DNA from: Pseudomonas knackmussii B13
GTDB lineage: Bacteria; Pseudomonadota; Gammaproteobacteria; Pseudomonadales; Pseudomonadaceae
DNA: 64,000 nt
Assembly (NCBI RefSeq): GCF_000689415.1
Contig: NZ_HG322950.1
Location: 2,735,501 to 2,799,500, forward strand
Reading direction: 5' to 3'
Shown piece by piece: positions 16,589 through 25,036 of this stretch. Made by a program: the position numbers and the translations under genes. The first letter of the stretch is position 1. The number at the start of each line of letters is the position of its first letter. A model generated the notes under the pieces. It did no database searches. It was given only the letters and a program-made list of their open reading frames with translations, and had not been told where the DNA came from.

Positions 16589-16815
16589 GATGGTTTCGTT
16601 TCTTCCATTGGCTGGCCAGGCACGCGGGGTAGGGCGACACAGCTGGCAGGTTTTTGTTTTTGGACATGGCGTCCCGGCTCGCACCGGAACCCGGGTGGCA
16701 GTGACGTGGCCTGCCCCCGGTTCGCAACGGGCGAGCAGTCTGCCAAAGACGTAAAATATGTCAAACAATTACAAAGGGTCTGAATGAAAAAAATGACAGC
16801 TGGACGGGCTTGATT

Positions 16816-16846
16816 CCGATAAGTGGTTGATTTAGCGCTTTATCGG
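16816..16846. promoter_or_regulatory. Inverted repeat between symporter and DyP genes
   Basis: CCGATAA (16816-16822) and TTATCGG (16840-16846) are perfect inverted arms 17 bases apart in the 417-bp divergent region 16589-17005. It may be an operator; no regulator is known. The rest of the gap shows no gene. Confidence 0.25.
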
Positions 16847-17005
16847 CAGCTGGGTGGTCGGAAACTTTTTACAGTGGGTGTTCGATAAGAAGAACGATTG
16901 TCCGACAGTTTGGACCCGCGGGATGCCGCCGAAAGGATCGTGACTGCTGGTATGGAAAACTGCCTGCAGCCAGTAGAATCGCGGTTTTGCGCACAAGGAC
17001 GCCCC

Positions 17006-17893
17006 ATGAGCCACTACCAGCCCGGCATTCTCGCCACCCCGGTTCCCAGCCAGGCCCGTCACCTGTTCTTCGACCTGCAGTCTGTCGAGCATTTGCCGGC
17101 CGCCCTCGACCGTCTGCAACGCCTGGTCGATGGCATGGGCGCCGTGGTCGGCTTCGGCGAGTCCCTGGTGCGTGCCCTGGGGCAACGAATCGAAGGCCTG
17201 CGCGATTTCCCGGCAATCTCCGGAATTGGCGTCGACAACCCCTCCACCCAGCACGCGCTGTGGATCTGGCTGCGCGGCACCGAGCGTGGCGAGTTGCTGC
17301 TGCGCACCCACGAGCTGCAGCGTGAACTGTCGCCGGCACTGGAACTGGTGGATGCGACCGAAGGCTTCCGTCACGGAGCCGGCCATGATCTGACCGGCTA
17401 TGAAGACGGCACCGAGAACCCGCAAGACGAAGATGCGATCGGCGCCGCGATAGTCGCCGGCAGCGGTCGTGGTCTCGACGGCGGCAGCTTCGCCGCGATC
17501 CAGAAATGGCGGCATCAGCTGCAGATGTTCGCCGCCCTGCCGCAGGCCGAGCAGGACGACATCATCGGCCGGCGCAAGAGCGACAACGAGGAACTGGAAG
17601 AGGCGCCGGAGTCGGCCCACGTCAAGCGCACCGCCCAGGAGAGCTTCGAGCCGGAGGCCTTCGTGGTACGCCGTTCGATGCCTTGGACCGAAGGCAACGA
17701 CGCCGGACTGATGTTCCTGGCCTTCGGTTGCACCCTGGATGCCTTCGAGGTGCAACTGCGGCGCATGAGCGGCCTGGAAGACGGCATCGTCGACGCCCTC
17801 TACCGCTTCAGCCGGCCGCTCACGGGCGGTTACTACTGGTGCCCGCCGTGCAATGCCGGTGTCCTCGACCTGAGCGCGCTGCTGTCGACCTGA
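17006..17893 (+). CDS. DyP-type heme peroxidase
   Basis: A 295-residue dye-decolorising peroxidase. The family motif GxxDG is seen in LTGYEDGTENP (about residues 129-139), where the aspartate is the catalytic acid. Downstream features include IQKWRHQL and RRSMPW with the distal arginine region. The protein oxidises bulky phenolics and dyes with hydrogen peroxide. No signal peptide is present, so it is cytosolic or encapsulated, but no encapsulin gene is adjacent. The ATG at 17006 is preferred over 16898 because AAGGA lies just upstream and the protein then begins MSHYQPGILATPVP, as in relatives. Confidence 0.9.
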   Translation: MSHYQPGILATPVPSQARHLFFDLQSVEHLPAALDRLQRLVDGMGAVVGFGESLVRALGQRIEGLRDFPAISGIGVDNPSTQHALWIWLRGTERGELLLRTHELQRELSPALELVDATEGFRHGAGHDLTGYEDGTENPQDEDAIGAAIVAGSGRGLDGGSFAAIQKWRHQLQMFAALPQAEQDDIIGRRKSDNEELEEAPESAHVKRTAQESFEPEAFVVRRSMPWTEGNDAGLMFLAFGCTLDAFEVQLRRMSGLEDGIVDALYRFSRPLTGGYYWCPPCNAGVLDLSALLST

Positions 17894-17901
17894 AGCAATT
17901 C

Positions 17902-17928
17902 GCCGGGCCCTGGTGCCCGGCATTCTCT
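17902..17928 (+). terminator. Likely terminator of the DyP gene
   Basis: GCCGGGC, six-base loop, GCCCGGC, then ATTCTCT. The stem is strong but the T tract is poor. Confidence 0.45.
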
Positions 17929-18167
17929 CAGCGGCTCAGATGAATGCGCATCTGGGTATAACCGTTGACGAAGCGACCGGTGCTACCGAAGGCGGCGTAG
18001 CGGAAGGCGCGGTGGCTCGAGGTCGCCGCGTTGCAATGCAGCCCGCGCAATTTTCGGTAGGCGGTTCGGTAGTGGTGCAGGAAGTTTTGCAAGGCGGCAT
18101 CTCCATATGCGGGGTCCAGGTATTGCGCCGAAGGGGCGCTGCAAGCCTTTTGGGTTTCGTGAGCCAT
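17928..18167 (-). CDS. Hypothetical 79-residue protein (doubtful)
   Basis: A frame of 79 codons opposite to its neighbours, in an otherwise empty stretch between the DyP gene and the ilvA leader. The product is basic, rich in His, Tyr and Arg (FLHHYRTAYRKLRGLHCN), with no hydrophobic segment and no recognised family. No good ribosome site precedes the ATG. It is listed only because the gap is long and the frame does not shadow a real gene. It could equally be non-coding. Confidence 0.25.
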   Translation of the reverse strand: MAHETQKACSAPSAQYLDPAYGDAALQNFLHHYRTAYRKLRGLHCNAATSSHRAFRYAAFGSTGRFVNGYTQMRIHLSR

Positions 18168-18329
18168 TAAATTGGCGTCAATGACCTGTTTTATTTGGCT
18201 TGCTTAAGAATCGCCGTAATTTTGTCGCCTTGTAATGGCCTTTGGCAATCGTGTGCTGAGCTTATTCGCTCGAACAAGAGCGAATGTTCCGACAAGAAGC
18301 AGAGAATGCGCTGGTAGACGCGGAGGCTT

Positions 18330-18355
18330 GACGGCGCTCCTGCGCTTCGCCTAAG
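18330..18355 (+). promoter_or_regulatory. Possible promoter of the ilvA attenuator
   Basis: TTGACG followed by an 18-base spacer and TAAGTT, ending a few bases before the leader-peptide ATG at 18365. If used, the leader mRNA would have almost no 5' untranslated region. An inverted repeat TTCGCTC/GAGCGAA lies further upstream, near 18264-18283. Confidence 0.35.
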
Positions 18356-18364
18356 TTGACCGCC

Positions 18365-18430
18365 ATGCATCGCACATCCCTGAACGTCCGCCAGATCATT
18401 ATTACCGCCATTACGCAATTGGCGGGTTAG
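18365..18430 (+). CDS. Ile/Thr-rich leader peptide of the ilvA attenuator
   Basis: A 21-codon frame: MHRTSLNVRQ, then ATC ATT ATT ACC GCC ATT ACG (I-I-I-T-A-I-T), then QLAG and TAG. Four of seven codons in the control stretch are isoleucine and two threonine, the end product and the substrate of the enzyme encoded downstream. A ribosome stalling on these codons would leave 18421-18428 free to form the antiterminator. A ribosome reaching the stop would cover it. No strong ribosome site is seen; translation may be leaderless. Confidence 0.75.
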   Translation: MHRTSLNVRQIIITAITQLAG

Positions 18431-18470
18431 CCGACGTCCACCGAACCCGCCCTGGAGGCGGGTTCTTTCT
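18421..18470 (+). terminator. Attenuator: terminator and competing antiterminator before the ilvA operon
   Basis: The terminator is GAACCCGCC (18443-18451), loop CTGGA, GGCGGGTTC (18457-18465), then TTTCT. The same eight bases GGCGGGTT also occur at 18421-18428, at the end of the leader-peptide frame, and can pair instead with AACCCGCC of the terminator's left arm. These two exclusive pairings make a classic amino-acid attenuator. High charged tRNA-Ile favours termination; starvation favours read-through. Confidence 0.8.
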
Positions 18471-18518
18471 GAGACTGTCTCCCGGGCCCCGAACGAAGCG
18501 CCCAGCAGGAGACAGGCA

Positions 18519-18947
18519 ATGAGCCCCCACAGCGTCACCCAGGCCATCGAACAGGCGGATCGACTGATCAACGCCCGGCAGTTCGACCCCCTAATGGATT
18601 TCTATACCGACGACGCCACCCTGGTGCTGCGCCCGGGCCTCAGCGTCTGCGGCAAGGCGCAGATCCGCCGTGCCTTCGACGCCATCGACCTGTACTTCCA
18701 CGGTTGCCTGCAGGTCCGCCAGGCCGCCATGGAAGTGCTGGAGGCGGGCGACACCGCGCTCGTCCTGGCGCGCACCCTGGTGGCTGGCGAAACCGAAGAG
18801 GGCCCGCAGGTGCAGGCCCGCAAGGCGACCTACGTGTTCCGTCGCGAAGCCGACGGCCAATGGCGTTGCGCGGTCGACAACTCCTACGGCAGCGACCTTC
18901 TCGATGGCGCGCCCACTGGCAGCCGAACCCGGGGGATGACCGCATGA
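18519..18947 (+). CDS. SnoaL/NTF2-like protein, first gene of the ilvA operon
   Basis: A 142-residue cone-fold protein: an N-terminal helix (SVTQAIEQADRLINARQFDP), then MDFYTDDATLVLRPG, KAQIRRAFDAI and a curved sheet ending YVFRREADGQWRCAVDNSYG. The fold is shared by SnoaL cyclases, ketosteroid isomerases and stress proteins; the catalytic role here is unknown. Its stop overlaps the ilvA start (ATGA), so the two are translationally coupled and share the attenuator 49 bp upstream. A similar NTF2-like/ilvA pairing occurs in P. aeruginosa (from memory, PA1325-PA1326), which suggests a linked function, perhaps handling the reactive enamine product. Confidence 0.82.
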   Translation: MSPHSVTQAIEQADRLINARQFDPLMDFYTDDATLVLRPGLSVCGKAQIRRAFDAIDLYFHGCLQVRQAAMEVLEAGDTALVLARTLVAGETEEGPQVQARKATYVFRREADGQWRCAVDNSYGSDLLDGAPTGSRTRGMTA

Positions 18948-20473
18948 GCCAGGATGCGCTGCTGAAAAGCTACGTACGCAAGATCCTCGCCGCGCCGGTC
19001 TATGACGTGGCTATCGAGACTCCATTGCAACCCGCGCTGCAGCTGTCCGAGCGCCTGGGCAACCAGGTGCTGCTCAAGCGCGAGGACCTGCAGCCGGTGT
19101 TCTCCTTCAAGATTCGTGGCGCCTACAACAAACTGGCGCAGCTTTCCGCTGCCGAGCGCCAGCGCGGGGTGATTGCCGCGTCCGCCGGCAACCATGCGCA
19201 GGGCCTGGCCCTGGCGGCGAAGAAGCTGGGCGTCTCGGCGACCATCGTCATGCCGCGCACCACGCCGGAGCTGAAGGTGCAGGGCGTGCTGTCGCGCGGC
19301 GGCAAGGTGGTACTGCATGGCGACGCCTTCCCCGAGGCCCTGGCGCACGCGCTCGCCTTGGTCGAAGAGCACGGCTACACCTTCGTCCCACCTTACGACG
19401 ATCCGGAAGTGATCGCCGGGCAGGGCACGGTGGCCATGGAAATCCTCCGCCAGCATCCGGGGCGACTGGACGCGATCTTCGTCCCGGTTGGCGGTGGCAG
19501 CCTGATCGCCGGCATCGCCGCCTACGTGAAGTACCTGCGCCCGGAAACCAAGGTCATCGGCGTCGAGCCGGACGATTCCAACTGCCTGCAGGCCGCGCTG
19601 GCCGCCGGCGAACGCGTGGTGCTGCCGCAGGTGGGGATCTTCGCCGACGGCGTGGCGGTGGCGCAGGTTGGCGCGCACAACTTCGAAGTCTGCCGGCATT
19701 ACGTGGATGAGGTGATCACCGTCAGCAGCGACGAAATCTGCGCGGCGATCAAGGATATCTACGACGATACTCGCTCGATCACCGAACCTGCCGGCGCACT
19801 GGCGGTGGCCGGGATCAAGAAGTACGTCGAGCGCGAAGACGTCGCCGGGCAAACGCTGGTGGCCATCGACTCGGGTGCCAACATCAACTTCGATCGCCTG
19901 CGTCATGTCGCCGAGCGCGCCGAGTTGGGCGAAAAACGCGAGGCCATCCTGGCGGTGACCCTCCCCGAGCGGCCGGGCGCTTTCAAGGCGTTCTGCGAGG
20001 CGGTGGGCAAGCGGCAGATCACCGAGTTCAACTACCGCTACGACCGTAGCGAGGAAGCGCAGATCTTCGTCGGCATCCAGACCCATCCGCAGAACGACCC
20101 GCGCGCGGCGCTGGTGGATCGTTTGCGCGACCAGGGCTTCCCGGTGCTCGACCTGACCGAGAACGAGACTGCCAAGCTGCACATCCGCCACATGGTCGGC
20201 GGTCGCGCGCCGCAGGTGGAGCAGGAGCGCCTGTTCCGCTTCGAATTCCCCGAGCGACCGGGCGCGCTGTTCAACTTCCTCAACCAGCTCGGCGGGCGTT
20301 GGAACATCAGCCTGTTCCACTACCGGAACCACGGCGCTGCGGACGGTCGCGTGCTGGCCGGCCTGCAGGTGCCCGATCACGAATTGGGTGAGCTGGACGC
20401 GGTGCTGGGCGAGATCGGCTACCGCTACTGGAACGAGAGCGACAACCCGGCTTACCGCCTATTCATTGGCTAG
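18944..20473 (+). CDS. ilvA: Threonine ammonia-lyase, biosynthetic
   Basis: A 509-residue PLP enzyme that deaminates threonine to 2-oxobutanoate, the first committed step to isoleucine. The PLP lysine is in PVFSFKIRGAYNKL (K56), the phosphate loop is VGGGSLIAG, and the asparagine of SAGNHAQG is present. After the catalytic domain (1-320), two ACT-like regulatory domains follow (about 325-412, VTLPERPGAFKAFCEAVG; and about 420-505, FEFPERPGALFNFLNQLG), as in the allosteric, isoleucine-inhibited form. Expression is probably set by the Ile/Thr leader attenuator. Its TAG overlaps the end of the convergent MocR gene. Likely the ilvA2 type. Confidence 0.94.
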   Translation: MSQDALLKSYVRKILAAPVYDVAIETPLQPALQLSERLGNQVLLKREDLQPVFSFKIRGAYNKLAQLSAAERQRGVIAASAGNHAQGLALAAKKLGVSATIVMPRTTPELKVQGVLSRGGKVVLHGDAFPEALAHALALVEEHGYTFVPPYDDPEVIAGQGTVAMEILRQHPGRLDAIFVPVGGGSLIAGIAAYVKYLRPETKVIGVEPDDSNCLQAALAAGERVVLPQVGIFADGVAVAQVGAHNFEVCRHYVDEVITVSSDEICAAIKDIYDDTRSITEPAGALAVAGIKKYVEREDVAGQTLVAIDSGANINFDRLRHVAERAELGEKREAILAVTLPERPGAFKAFCEAVGKRQITEFNYRYDRSEEAQIFVGIQTHPQNDPRAALVDRLRDQGFPVLDLTENETAKLHIRHMVGGRAPQVEQERLFRFEFPERPGALFNFLNQLGGRWNISLFHYRNHGAADGRVLAGLQVPDHELGELDAVLGEIGYRYWNESDNPAYRLFIG

Positions 20474-21912
20474 GGCAGCGGCGCGAGCGTCTGCAGCAGG
20501 TCGCGCAGGCGATCCAGCGCCGGGTCGATGTCCAGCGTCTCGATGGCGCCGTAACCGATCAGCAGGCCGTCGCGCGTCGGCGGCTGCTGGAAGAACGGTG
20601 TCAGGCCGAGCAGGTCGAGGTCGACCTTGCGCGCCAGTTCCACCAGCTGCGGGATGTTCAGCGGCCGGCGGGCGAGAACCGCGAGATGGAAGCCGGCCAC
20701 CGCCGGCACCAGCTCGAACCAGGGTGCCAGGTCGCCGGCGAAACGCTGCAGCAGGCGCTCGCGGCGGCTGGCGTAGATGGTGTGGCAGCGGCGGATGTGC
20801 TTGAGCAGGTGACCCTCCTGGAGAAAGCGCGCCAGCGCCCACTGGATCAGGGTCGAGGTGTGCCAGTCGGTCAGCTGCCGGGCAGCCCCAACCGCCTGCA
20901 GCAGCGCCGGCGGAAGCACCGCGTAGCCCAGGCGCAACTCCGGCAGCAGGGTCTTGGAGAAAGTGCCGACGTAGGCCACCAGACCGTGGCGGTCCAGGCT
21001 GTGCAGGGTGTCGTTGGGTCGCCCTTCATAGCGGAACTCGCAGTCGTAGTCGTCCTCGATGACGATGGCGCCAAGTTCCAAGGCGCGGTCGAGCAGGGCC
21101 TGGCGGCGGGCGGCTGACATCGGCATGCCGAGCGGGAACTGGTGCGACGGGGTCACGTAGATCAGCCGGGCATCGTCGGGAATGGCGTCCACGCGCAGTC
21201 CCTCGGCATCCACCGGCACGCCGACCACGCGGGCGCCCTGGGAGGCGAACAGCTGATACGCCGGTGGGTAGCCGGGCTCCTCGACGGCCACGCAGCAGCC
21301 CGGTTCGAGGAGTACCCGCGAGATGAGATCCAGCGCTTGCTGTGCACCGTTGCAAACCACCACGTCGTCCGCCGAGCAGCGCAGCCCGCGGGAGAAGGTC
21401 GCGTGGCGGGCGATGGCCTCGCGCAGCGCCGGCAGCCCTTCGGCCTGGCTGTACAGACCGCGCGCCTGTGCGCTTTGGCGCAGCGCGTACTGCACACAGC
21501 GACGCCATTCGTCCTGCGGGAAGTGGCTGGGGGAGGTCGCGCCGCCGATGAAGGAATAGCGCAGGCGAACGCCCAGGGCCGGGTGCTGCAACGCTCTGGA
21601 AATGCCGCGCCAATGCTCCAGCACTCTGGCGCTGGCGAGCTCGGTCGGCTGCTGTTTGTGCTGCTGGCGGGCGCTGTGGGCGTTGACGAAGGTGCCGACG
21701 CCGACCTTGCCGACCAGCAGGTTGTCGTAGGTCAGCTGGGCGTAGGCCTCGGCTACCGTCTTGCGCGACAGCCCCAGGTGCTCGGCGAGCAGGCGGGTCG
21801 GCGGCAGCTGGGTTCCGGCGGCCAGGCGACCGCTTTCGATGGACTCGCGCAGCTGGCGATAGAGCTGGCCGGTCAGGTCCTTGTCGCCCTCGATGACTAC
21901 GTGAAGTTCCAT
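20470..21912 (-). CDS. MocR/GabR-type regulator (GntR HTH plus aminotransferase-like domain)
   Basis: A 480-residue regulator with a GntR winged helix (about 10-78: GQLYRQLRESIESGRLAAGT, LAEHLGLSRKTVAEAYAQL) fused to a type-I aminotransferase fold (about 110-475). The PLP lysine is in VGTFSKTLLPELRLGY, and CNGAQQALDL and VEEPGYPPAYQLF are conserved. These proteins use PLP or amino compounds as the signal. It is divergent from a small periplasmic cupin gene, the likely target. Three TTGG-containing direct repeats (near 21949, 21990 and 22025) lie between the two genes and could be its binding sites. The start at 21912 gives MELHVVIEGD. Confidence 0.9.
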   Translation of the reverse strand: MELHVVIEGDKDLTGQLYRQLRESIESGRLAAGTQLPPTRLLAEHLGLSRKTVAEAYAQLTYDNLLVGKVGVGTFVNAHSARQQHKQQPTELASARVLEHWRGISRALQHPALGVRLRYSFIGGATSPSHFPQDEWRRCVQYALRQSAQARGLYSQAEGLPALREAIARHATFSRGLRCSADDVVVCNGAQQALDLISRVLLEPGCCVAVEEPGYPPAYQLFASQGARVVGVPVDAEGLRVDAIPDDARLIYVTPSHQFPLGMPMSAARRQALLDRALELGAIVIEDDYDCEFRYEGRPNDTLHSLDRHGLVAYVGTFSKTLLPELRLGYAVLPPALLQAVGAARQLTDWHTSTLIQWALARFLQEGHLLKHIRRCHTIYASRRERLLQRFAGDLAPWFELVPAVAGFHLAVLARRPLNIPQLVELARKVDLDLLGLTPFFQQPPTRDGLLIGYGAIETLDIDPALDRLRDLLQTLAPLP

Positions 21913-22089
21913 GCCTGCGCTCCGTTTGCGATCTGCCGGATTATGCCGTTTGGACGGCGGCGCGCCAGTGGCCTCCCGCTTTTGCCGGGGATTGGCTATT
22001 GGGGCGTCCGGGGCGCGGGCGTAGCTTGGACCCATCGCGGCGACATGGCCGCCGAACCTGAAGGGGCACAGCGCCCGAGGAGATGCACG

Positions 22090-22509
22090 ATGTCGATCCG
22101 TACCCCGCGCCACCTGTTGTTCGCCGGCCTGGCCCTGGCGTTTTCCCTGCCGGCGCTGGCCCATGACGAAAGCGGTGAGCACGAGAAGATCACCCCGCTG
22201 CAAGAGCATGCGCTGGCGGATGTCCCGGGCAAGAAGGGCCTGATGGTGGAAGTCAGCTACAAGCCCGGCCAGGTCTCGATTCCGCACCTGCACCAGGGCG
22301 CGGTGTTCGCCTACGTGCTGGAAGGTGCGGTGGTCTCGCAATTGCAAGGGCAGCAGCCGGTGACCTACAAGGCCGGCGACTCCTGGTACGAACCGGCCAA
22401 CACGCCGCACCTGGTCTCGCGCAATGCCAGCGAAAGCAAGCCGGCGAAGTTGCTGGTGTGGCTGCTGCTAGACGAAAAGGCTCCGCCGCTGGTGCCGCTG
22501 AAACAGTGA
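22090..22509 (+). CDS. Periplasmic cupin-domain protein
   Basis: A 139-residue cupin with a signal peptide (MSIRTPRHLLFAGLALAFS, cleavage near LPALAHD). The barrel has the metal-ligand motif IPHLHQGAVFAYVLEG and a second motif GDSWYEPANTPHLVSRN. The substrate is unknown; relatives include putative quercetinase-like and redox-linked proteins. GAGGAG precedes the ATG by about 6 bases. It is divergent from the MocR regulator, 177 bp away, and is followed by REP repeats, so it is a single-gene unit. Confidence 0.85.
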   Translation: MSIRTPRHLLFAGLALAFSLPALAHDESGEHEKITPLQEHALADVPGKKGLMVEVSYKPGQVSIPHLHQGAVFAYVLEGAVVSQLQGQQPVTYKAGDSWYEPANTPHLVSRNASESKPAKLLVWLLLDEKAPPLVPLKQ

Positions 22510-22524
22510 CAGCCTGATGCAGTC

Positions 22525-22807
22525 GTAGGAGCGGATCTTATCCGCGAAATTCTGGCATCCATGATCAGCTCCGCTCCCTCTCCCCAACCCTCTCCGGCAA
22601 GCGGGAGAGGGGGCTGTTCGGCGCGGGCGCAATGGTTGGAGTAACTCTGTAGGAGCGGATTCATCCGCGAAAATCCCCGCACCGATGCCATTGTGTAGGA
22701 GCGCGCCATGCGCGCGATTCGCGGCCATGGGCCGCTCCTACAGGGGATTCGTGTGTTGCGGCGGGGATACAGCGTGCGGGGCGGTTCGCGGATAAATCCG
22801 CTCCTAC
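22525..22807. repeat. REP cluster between cupin and PLD-like genes
   Basis: This fills most of the gap 22510-22837: REP units at 22525-22548 and 22649-22671, a CTCCCTCTCC/GGGAGAGG palindrome at 22573-22613, a paired unit with GCGCCATGCGC at 22695-22742, and an inverted REP at 22785-22807. No gene is seen. Confidence 0.8.
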
Positions 22808-22837
22808 GGGTTGCAGGAGCGGATCGTCCGGCGGGGA

Positions 22838-23785
22838 TCAGATCATGAAGCGCAGGATGTCCGCGCGGTTCATCTCGGTGCGGCCTTCCTCGTACCAGCG
22901 CGGGATCTCGTCGCGCAGGCCTTCCTTGGTGTCGTCCAGGTTGAAGGGCGCGGTGTAGCGCTTCTTGCGGTACGAATAGATGAAGTAGGTGCCGTCTCGG
23001 TAGAGGATGCGGTCGAAGGTGAAGAAGGCGATGTGCGAGCCGTTGCAGCGCGCGGTCAGCACCACGTCGCCTTCCTCGTAGGGCAGGGCGCCTTCGGCGC
23101 ATTCGTAGGTGAAGAACTCCCGTACGTCGTCCCAGTCCACGCCGCTGCTGGCGCGCAGGTGGCTTTCGGCAGCGCTTTCGGAATCCTCGGAGTGGTCGCT
23201 GTACCAGATGAACAGCGGAATGCTCTGGTTGGAGTCCTCGCCCAGCCAGCTTTCGCCGTCCAGGTACTGCGCGGTGCGCGCCAGGCCTGCCTGCATGCGG
23301 CGGTGGTGGAAGCGGTAGGTTTCCAGTTCCTCGTCGAAGGCCTCGCTGTCGCTGGCCAGCAGAACGCCTTCGGTGGCCTTGAGCTGCGCGACGCGGGCCA
23401 GCTGCTCCTGATAGAGCGCGGCGTCCTGGATCACCACGGCATTGTCGCGGGTCAGGCTGACGCCGATCTCGGTGAAGTTGGCGCTGCCGAGGATGACGAT
23501 GTCCGGTTCGACCAGGTAGAGCTTCCAGTGGATGCTCTTCTGGTAGCGGAAGTCCACGTGCAGGGTGAGGTCCGCGCCGCCTTCGGCGATGCAGAACTCG
23601 ATGAAGTCCGGCGAGGTGAAGGAGTTGATCGTGCCGACGACGATGTCCAGGCGGTTGCCGTTGTCGCGCAGGCTCTGGACCAGCGCTTCGGTACCGGCGG
23701 CGAAGGCGGAGACGACCGTGATTTTCTTGTCGCGCAGCTGGCCGAGGTAGCGGGCGAGGTCGTTTTGATTATCGAGGATCTGCAT
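22838..23785 (-). CDS. Phospholipase D-like domain protein
   Basis: A 315-residue protein with one PLD-type half site: IHWKLYLVEPDIVILGSANF (about residues 87-106), the HxK and GSxN parts of the HKD motif. Only one copy is found, so it must dimerise if active. The N-terminal part (KKITVVSAFAAGTEALVQSL) is the usual PLD Rossmann-like start. The C-terminal half (DWDDVREFFTYECAEG, HIAFFTFDRILYRDGTYFIY) is not recognised. Such stand-alone proteins may be nucleases or lipid hydrolases. No signal peptide is seen. The start at 23785 gives MQILDNQNDLARY; upstream frame is non-conserved-looking. Confidence 0.75.
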   Translation of the reverse strand: MQILDNQNDLARYLGQLRDKKITVVSAFAAGTEALVQSLRDNGNRLDIVVGTINSFTSPDFIEFCIAEGGADLTLHVDFRYQKSIHWKLYLVEPDIVILGSANFTEIGVSLTRDNAVVIQDAALYQEQLARVAQLKATEGVLLASDSEAFDEELETYRFHHRRMQAGLARTAQYLDGESWLGEDSNQSIPLFIWYSDHSEDSESAAESHLRASSGVDWDDVREFFTYECAEGALPYEEGDVVLTARCNGSHIAFFTFDRILYRDGTYFIYSYRKKRYTAPFNLDDTKEGLRDEIPRWYEEGRTEMNRADILRFMI

Positions 23786-23912
23786 AGGTGCTCCAGCAGC
23801 GTTGATTCTGCAAATGCCGCCATTGTCGCATGCCCGCAAGGGCGGTTCCACGGAGGCCGCGCAAACCCTTGCGGTAGAGCAAGGCGCCGCCACGGGATGG
23901 CGAATCGCAGGC

Positions 23913-23938
23913 AAAAAAAGGCCCGCCAGAGGCGGGCC
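23913..23938 (-). terminator. Terminator of the amine dehydrogenase operon
   Basis: On the minus strand GGCCCGCC, loop of three, GGCGGGCC, then seven T. It lies 26 bp after the cytochrome c stop. Confidence 0.9.
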
Positions 23939-23964
23939 GAAGCGGAACCAAAGGAGTTGCAGAC

Positions 23965-24489
23965 TCAGTCGCCCATGCCATCGGTGACGGCGATGCCCTG
24001 GGCGCGCATGGCGGAGATCAGCTTGGCGCGCGTTCCAGGCAGGTTGAGCAGGGTTTCGTGGCGAATGCTCGCCACTTCCTCGCCGGTATAGGGCGTGTAC
24101 TGCTCCGGCATGCTGGCGCCGGCCATGCCGTCCTTGCGCAGCAGCCAGTTGAGCATGTCGGCCAGTTGCGCATCGTTGAGCGGGGACATCGACATGCCCG
24201 GCACCCGCACGAGGAACTGACGGCCGCCCTCGACCTTGAGGAAGTTGCCGACGAAGCCCTGCATGCGCGGCACGTCGTTGGACTTCGAACCCATGCCGTT
24301 GCTCAGGTGGCAGCCGGCGCAGGCCAACTGGTAGTTGGTCGCGTTGCTGTAGCCGGCCTGGGCGATCGGCGTCTGCGGCGCCTCGTTGCCCGGTGCGTGC
24401 TTCTGGTGCGGGTCGGGAATGCTGCGCGCCTGGGTCAGCGGGCTGGCCAGCAGGCAGAGCAGGGCGAGGCTCGACAGCGTGCGCTTCAT
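23965..24489 (-). CDS. Periplasmic monoheme cytochrome c of the amine dehydrogenase operon
   Basis: A 174-residue class I cytochrome c with a signal peptide (MKRTLSSLALLCLLASPLTQA). Heme attaches at CAGCH (residues 57-61), and the axial methionine is probably in VPGMSMSPLND. As the last gene of the operon, 7 bp after aauA, it is the likely electron acceptor for the dehydrogenase, passing electrons from TTQ towards the terminal oxidase. In related clusters a blue copper protein (amicyanin or azurin) fills this role; no such gene is seen here, so the cytochrome may replace it. Confidence 0.88.
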   Translation of the reverse strand: MKRTLSSLALLCLLASPLTQARSIPDPHQKHAPGNEAPQTPIAQAGYSNATNYQLACAGCHLSNGMGSKSNDVPRMQGFVGNFLKVEGGRQFLVRVPGMSMSPLNDAQLADMLNWLLRKDGMAGASMPEQYTPYTGEEVASIRHETLLNLPGTRAKLISAMRAQGIAVTDGMGD

Positions 24490-24496
24490 GGCGAAC

Positions 24497-25018
24497 CTAC
24501 ACCGCGACGCCGCGGATCACCGAGACGGTGCAGTTGTAGATGTGCGACTTGGCCGCCAGGCACCAGTTCACGTCGTTGTTGTTGAACGGACGGTAGGCCG
24601 GCTCTTCCGAGTCGTTGCGGGTACAGGCGCACTGGACGCAGCTGTGCTTACCGCAGCAGTCGTTATAGGAAATGATGTAGTTCTTGCCGTCGGCCGGGTT
24701 GCGGCAGGTGCCGATCCAGCTCACCTGGGAGACTTCGGTGCCCGGCGGGCAACTGGTGGTGGTGCCGCCGCAGCAGGAGCAGAGGAAGCCGTCGATGGAG
24801 CAGTAGCGCCAGTAGTCGCAGCTGTTCGGATCGCCCGGGTCGCCGGCCATCGGCTTGTCGGCGGCCAGGGCCTTGCTGGTGCGATCGATCGGCAGCAGCA
24901 GGGGCACGGCGGCACCGGCGACCATCAGCGAGCCCATGCGTGCCAGCAGCTTGCGGCGGGAAGTGGTGTCGGCCACGTGGCGGGTGGAGCGCTCGAAGAA
25001 CTTGTCGAGGAGTTTCAT
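24497..25018 (-). CDS. aauA: Aromatic amine dehydrogenase, light (TTQ) subunit
   Basis: A 173-residue precursor of the TTQ-bearing subunit. By comparison with methylamine dehydrogenase, the cross-linked tryptophans are W101 (QVSWIGTC) and W152 (NDVNWC), and the catalytic aspartate is D120 (ISYNDCC). The dense cysteines of the six-disulfide fold are present (CDYWRYC, GFLCSCCGG). GFLCSCCGGTTT matches the aromatic amine enzyme better than the methylamine enzyme. A twin-arginine signal (SRRKLLARMGSLMVAGAAV) exports it folded. It oxidises primary amines such as tyramine, tryptamine or phenylethylamine to aldehydes in the periplasm. Confidence 0.9.
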   Translation of the reverse strand: MKLLDKFFERSTRHVADTTSRRKLLARMGSLMVAGAAVPLLLPIDRTSKALAADKPMAGDPGDPNSCDYWRYCSIDGFLCSCCGGTTTSCPPGTEVSQVSWIGTCRNPADGKNYIISYNDCCGKHSCVQCACTRNDSEEPAYRPFNNNDVNWCLAAKSHIYNCTVSVIRGVAV

Positions 25019-25036
25019 CGGGTATCCCTTTTATTG

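Noticed and set aside
18191..18571. Minus-strand open frame over the ilvA leader
   Set aside because: It runs antisense to the leader peptide, the attenuator and the start of the NTF2-like gene, and has no family resemblance.
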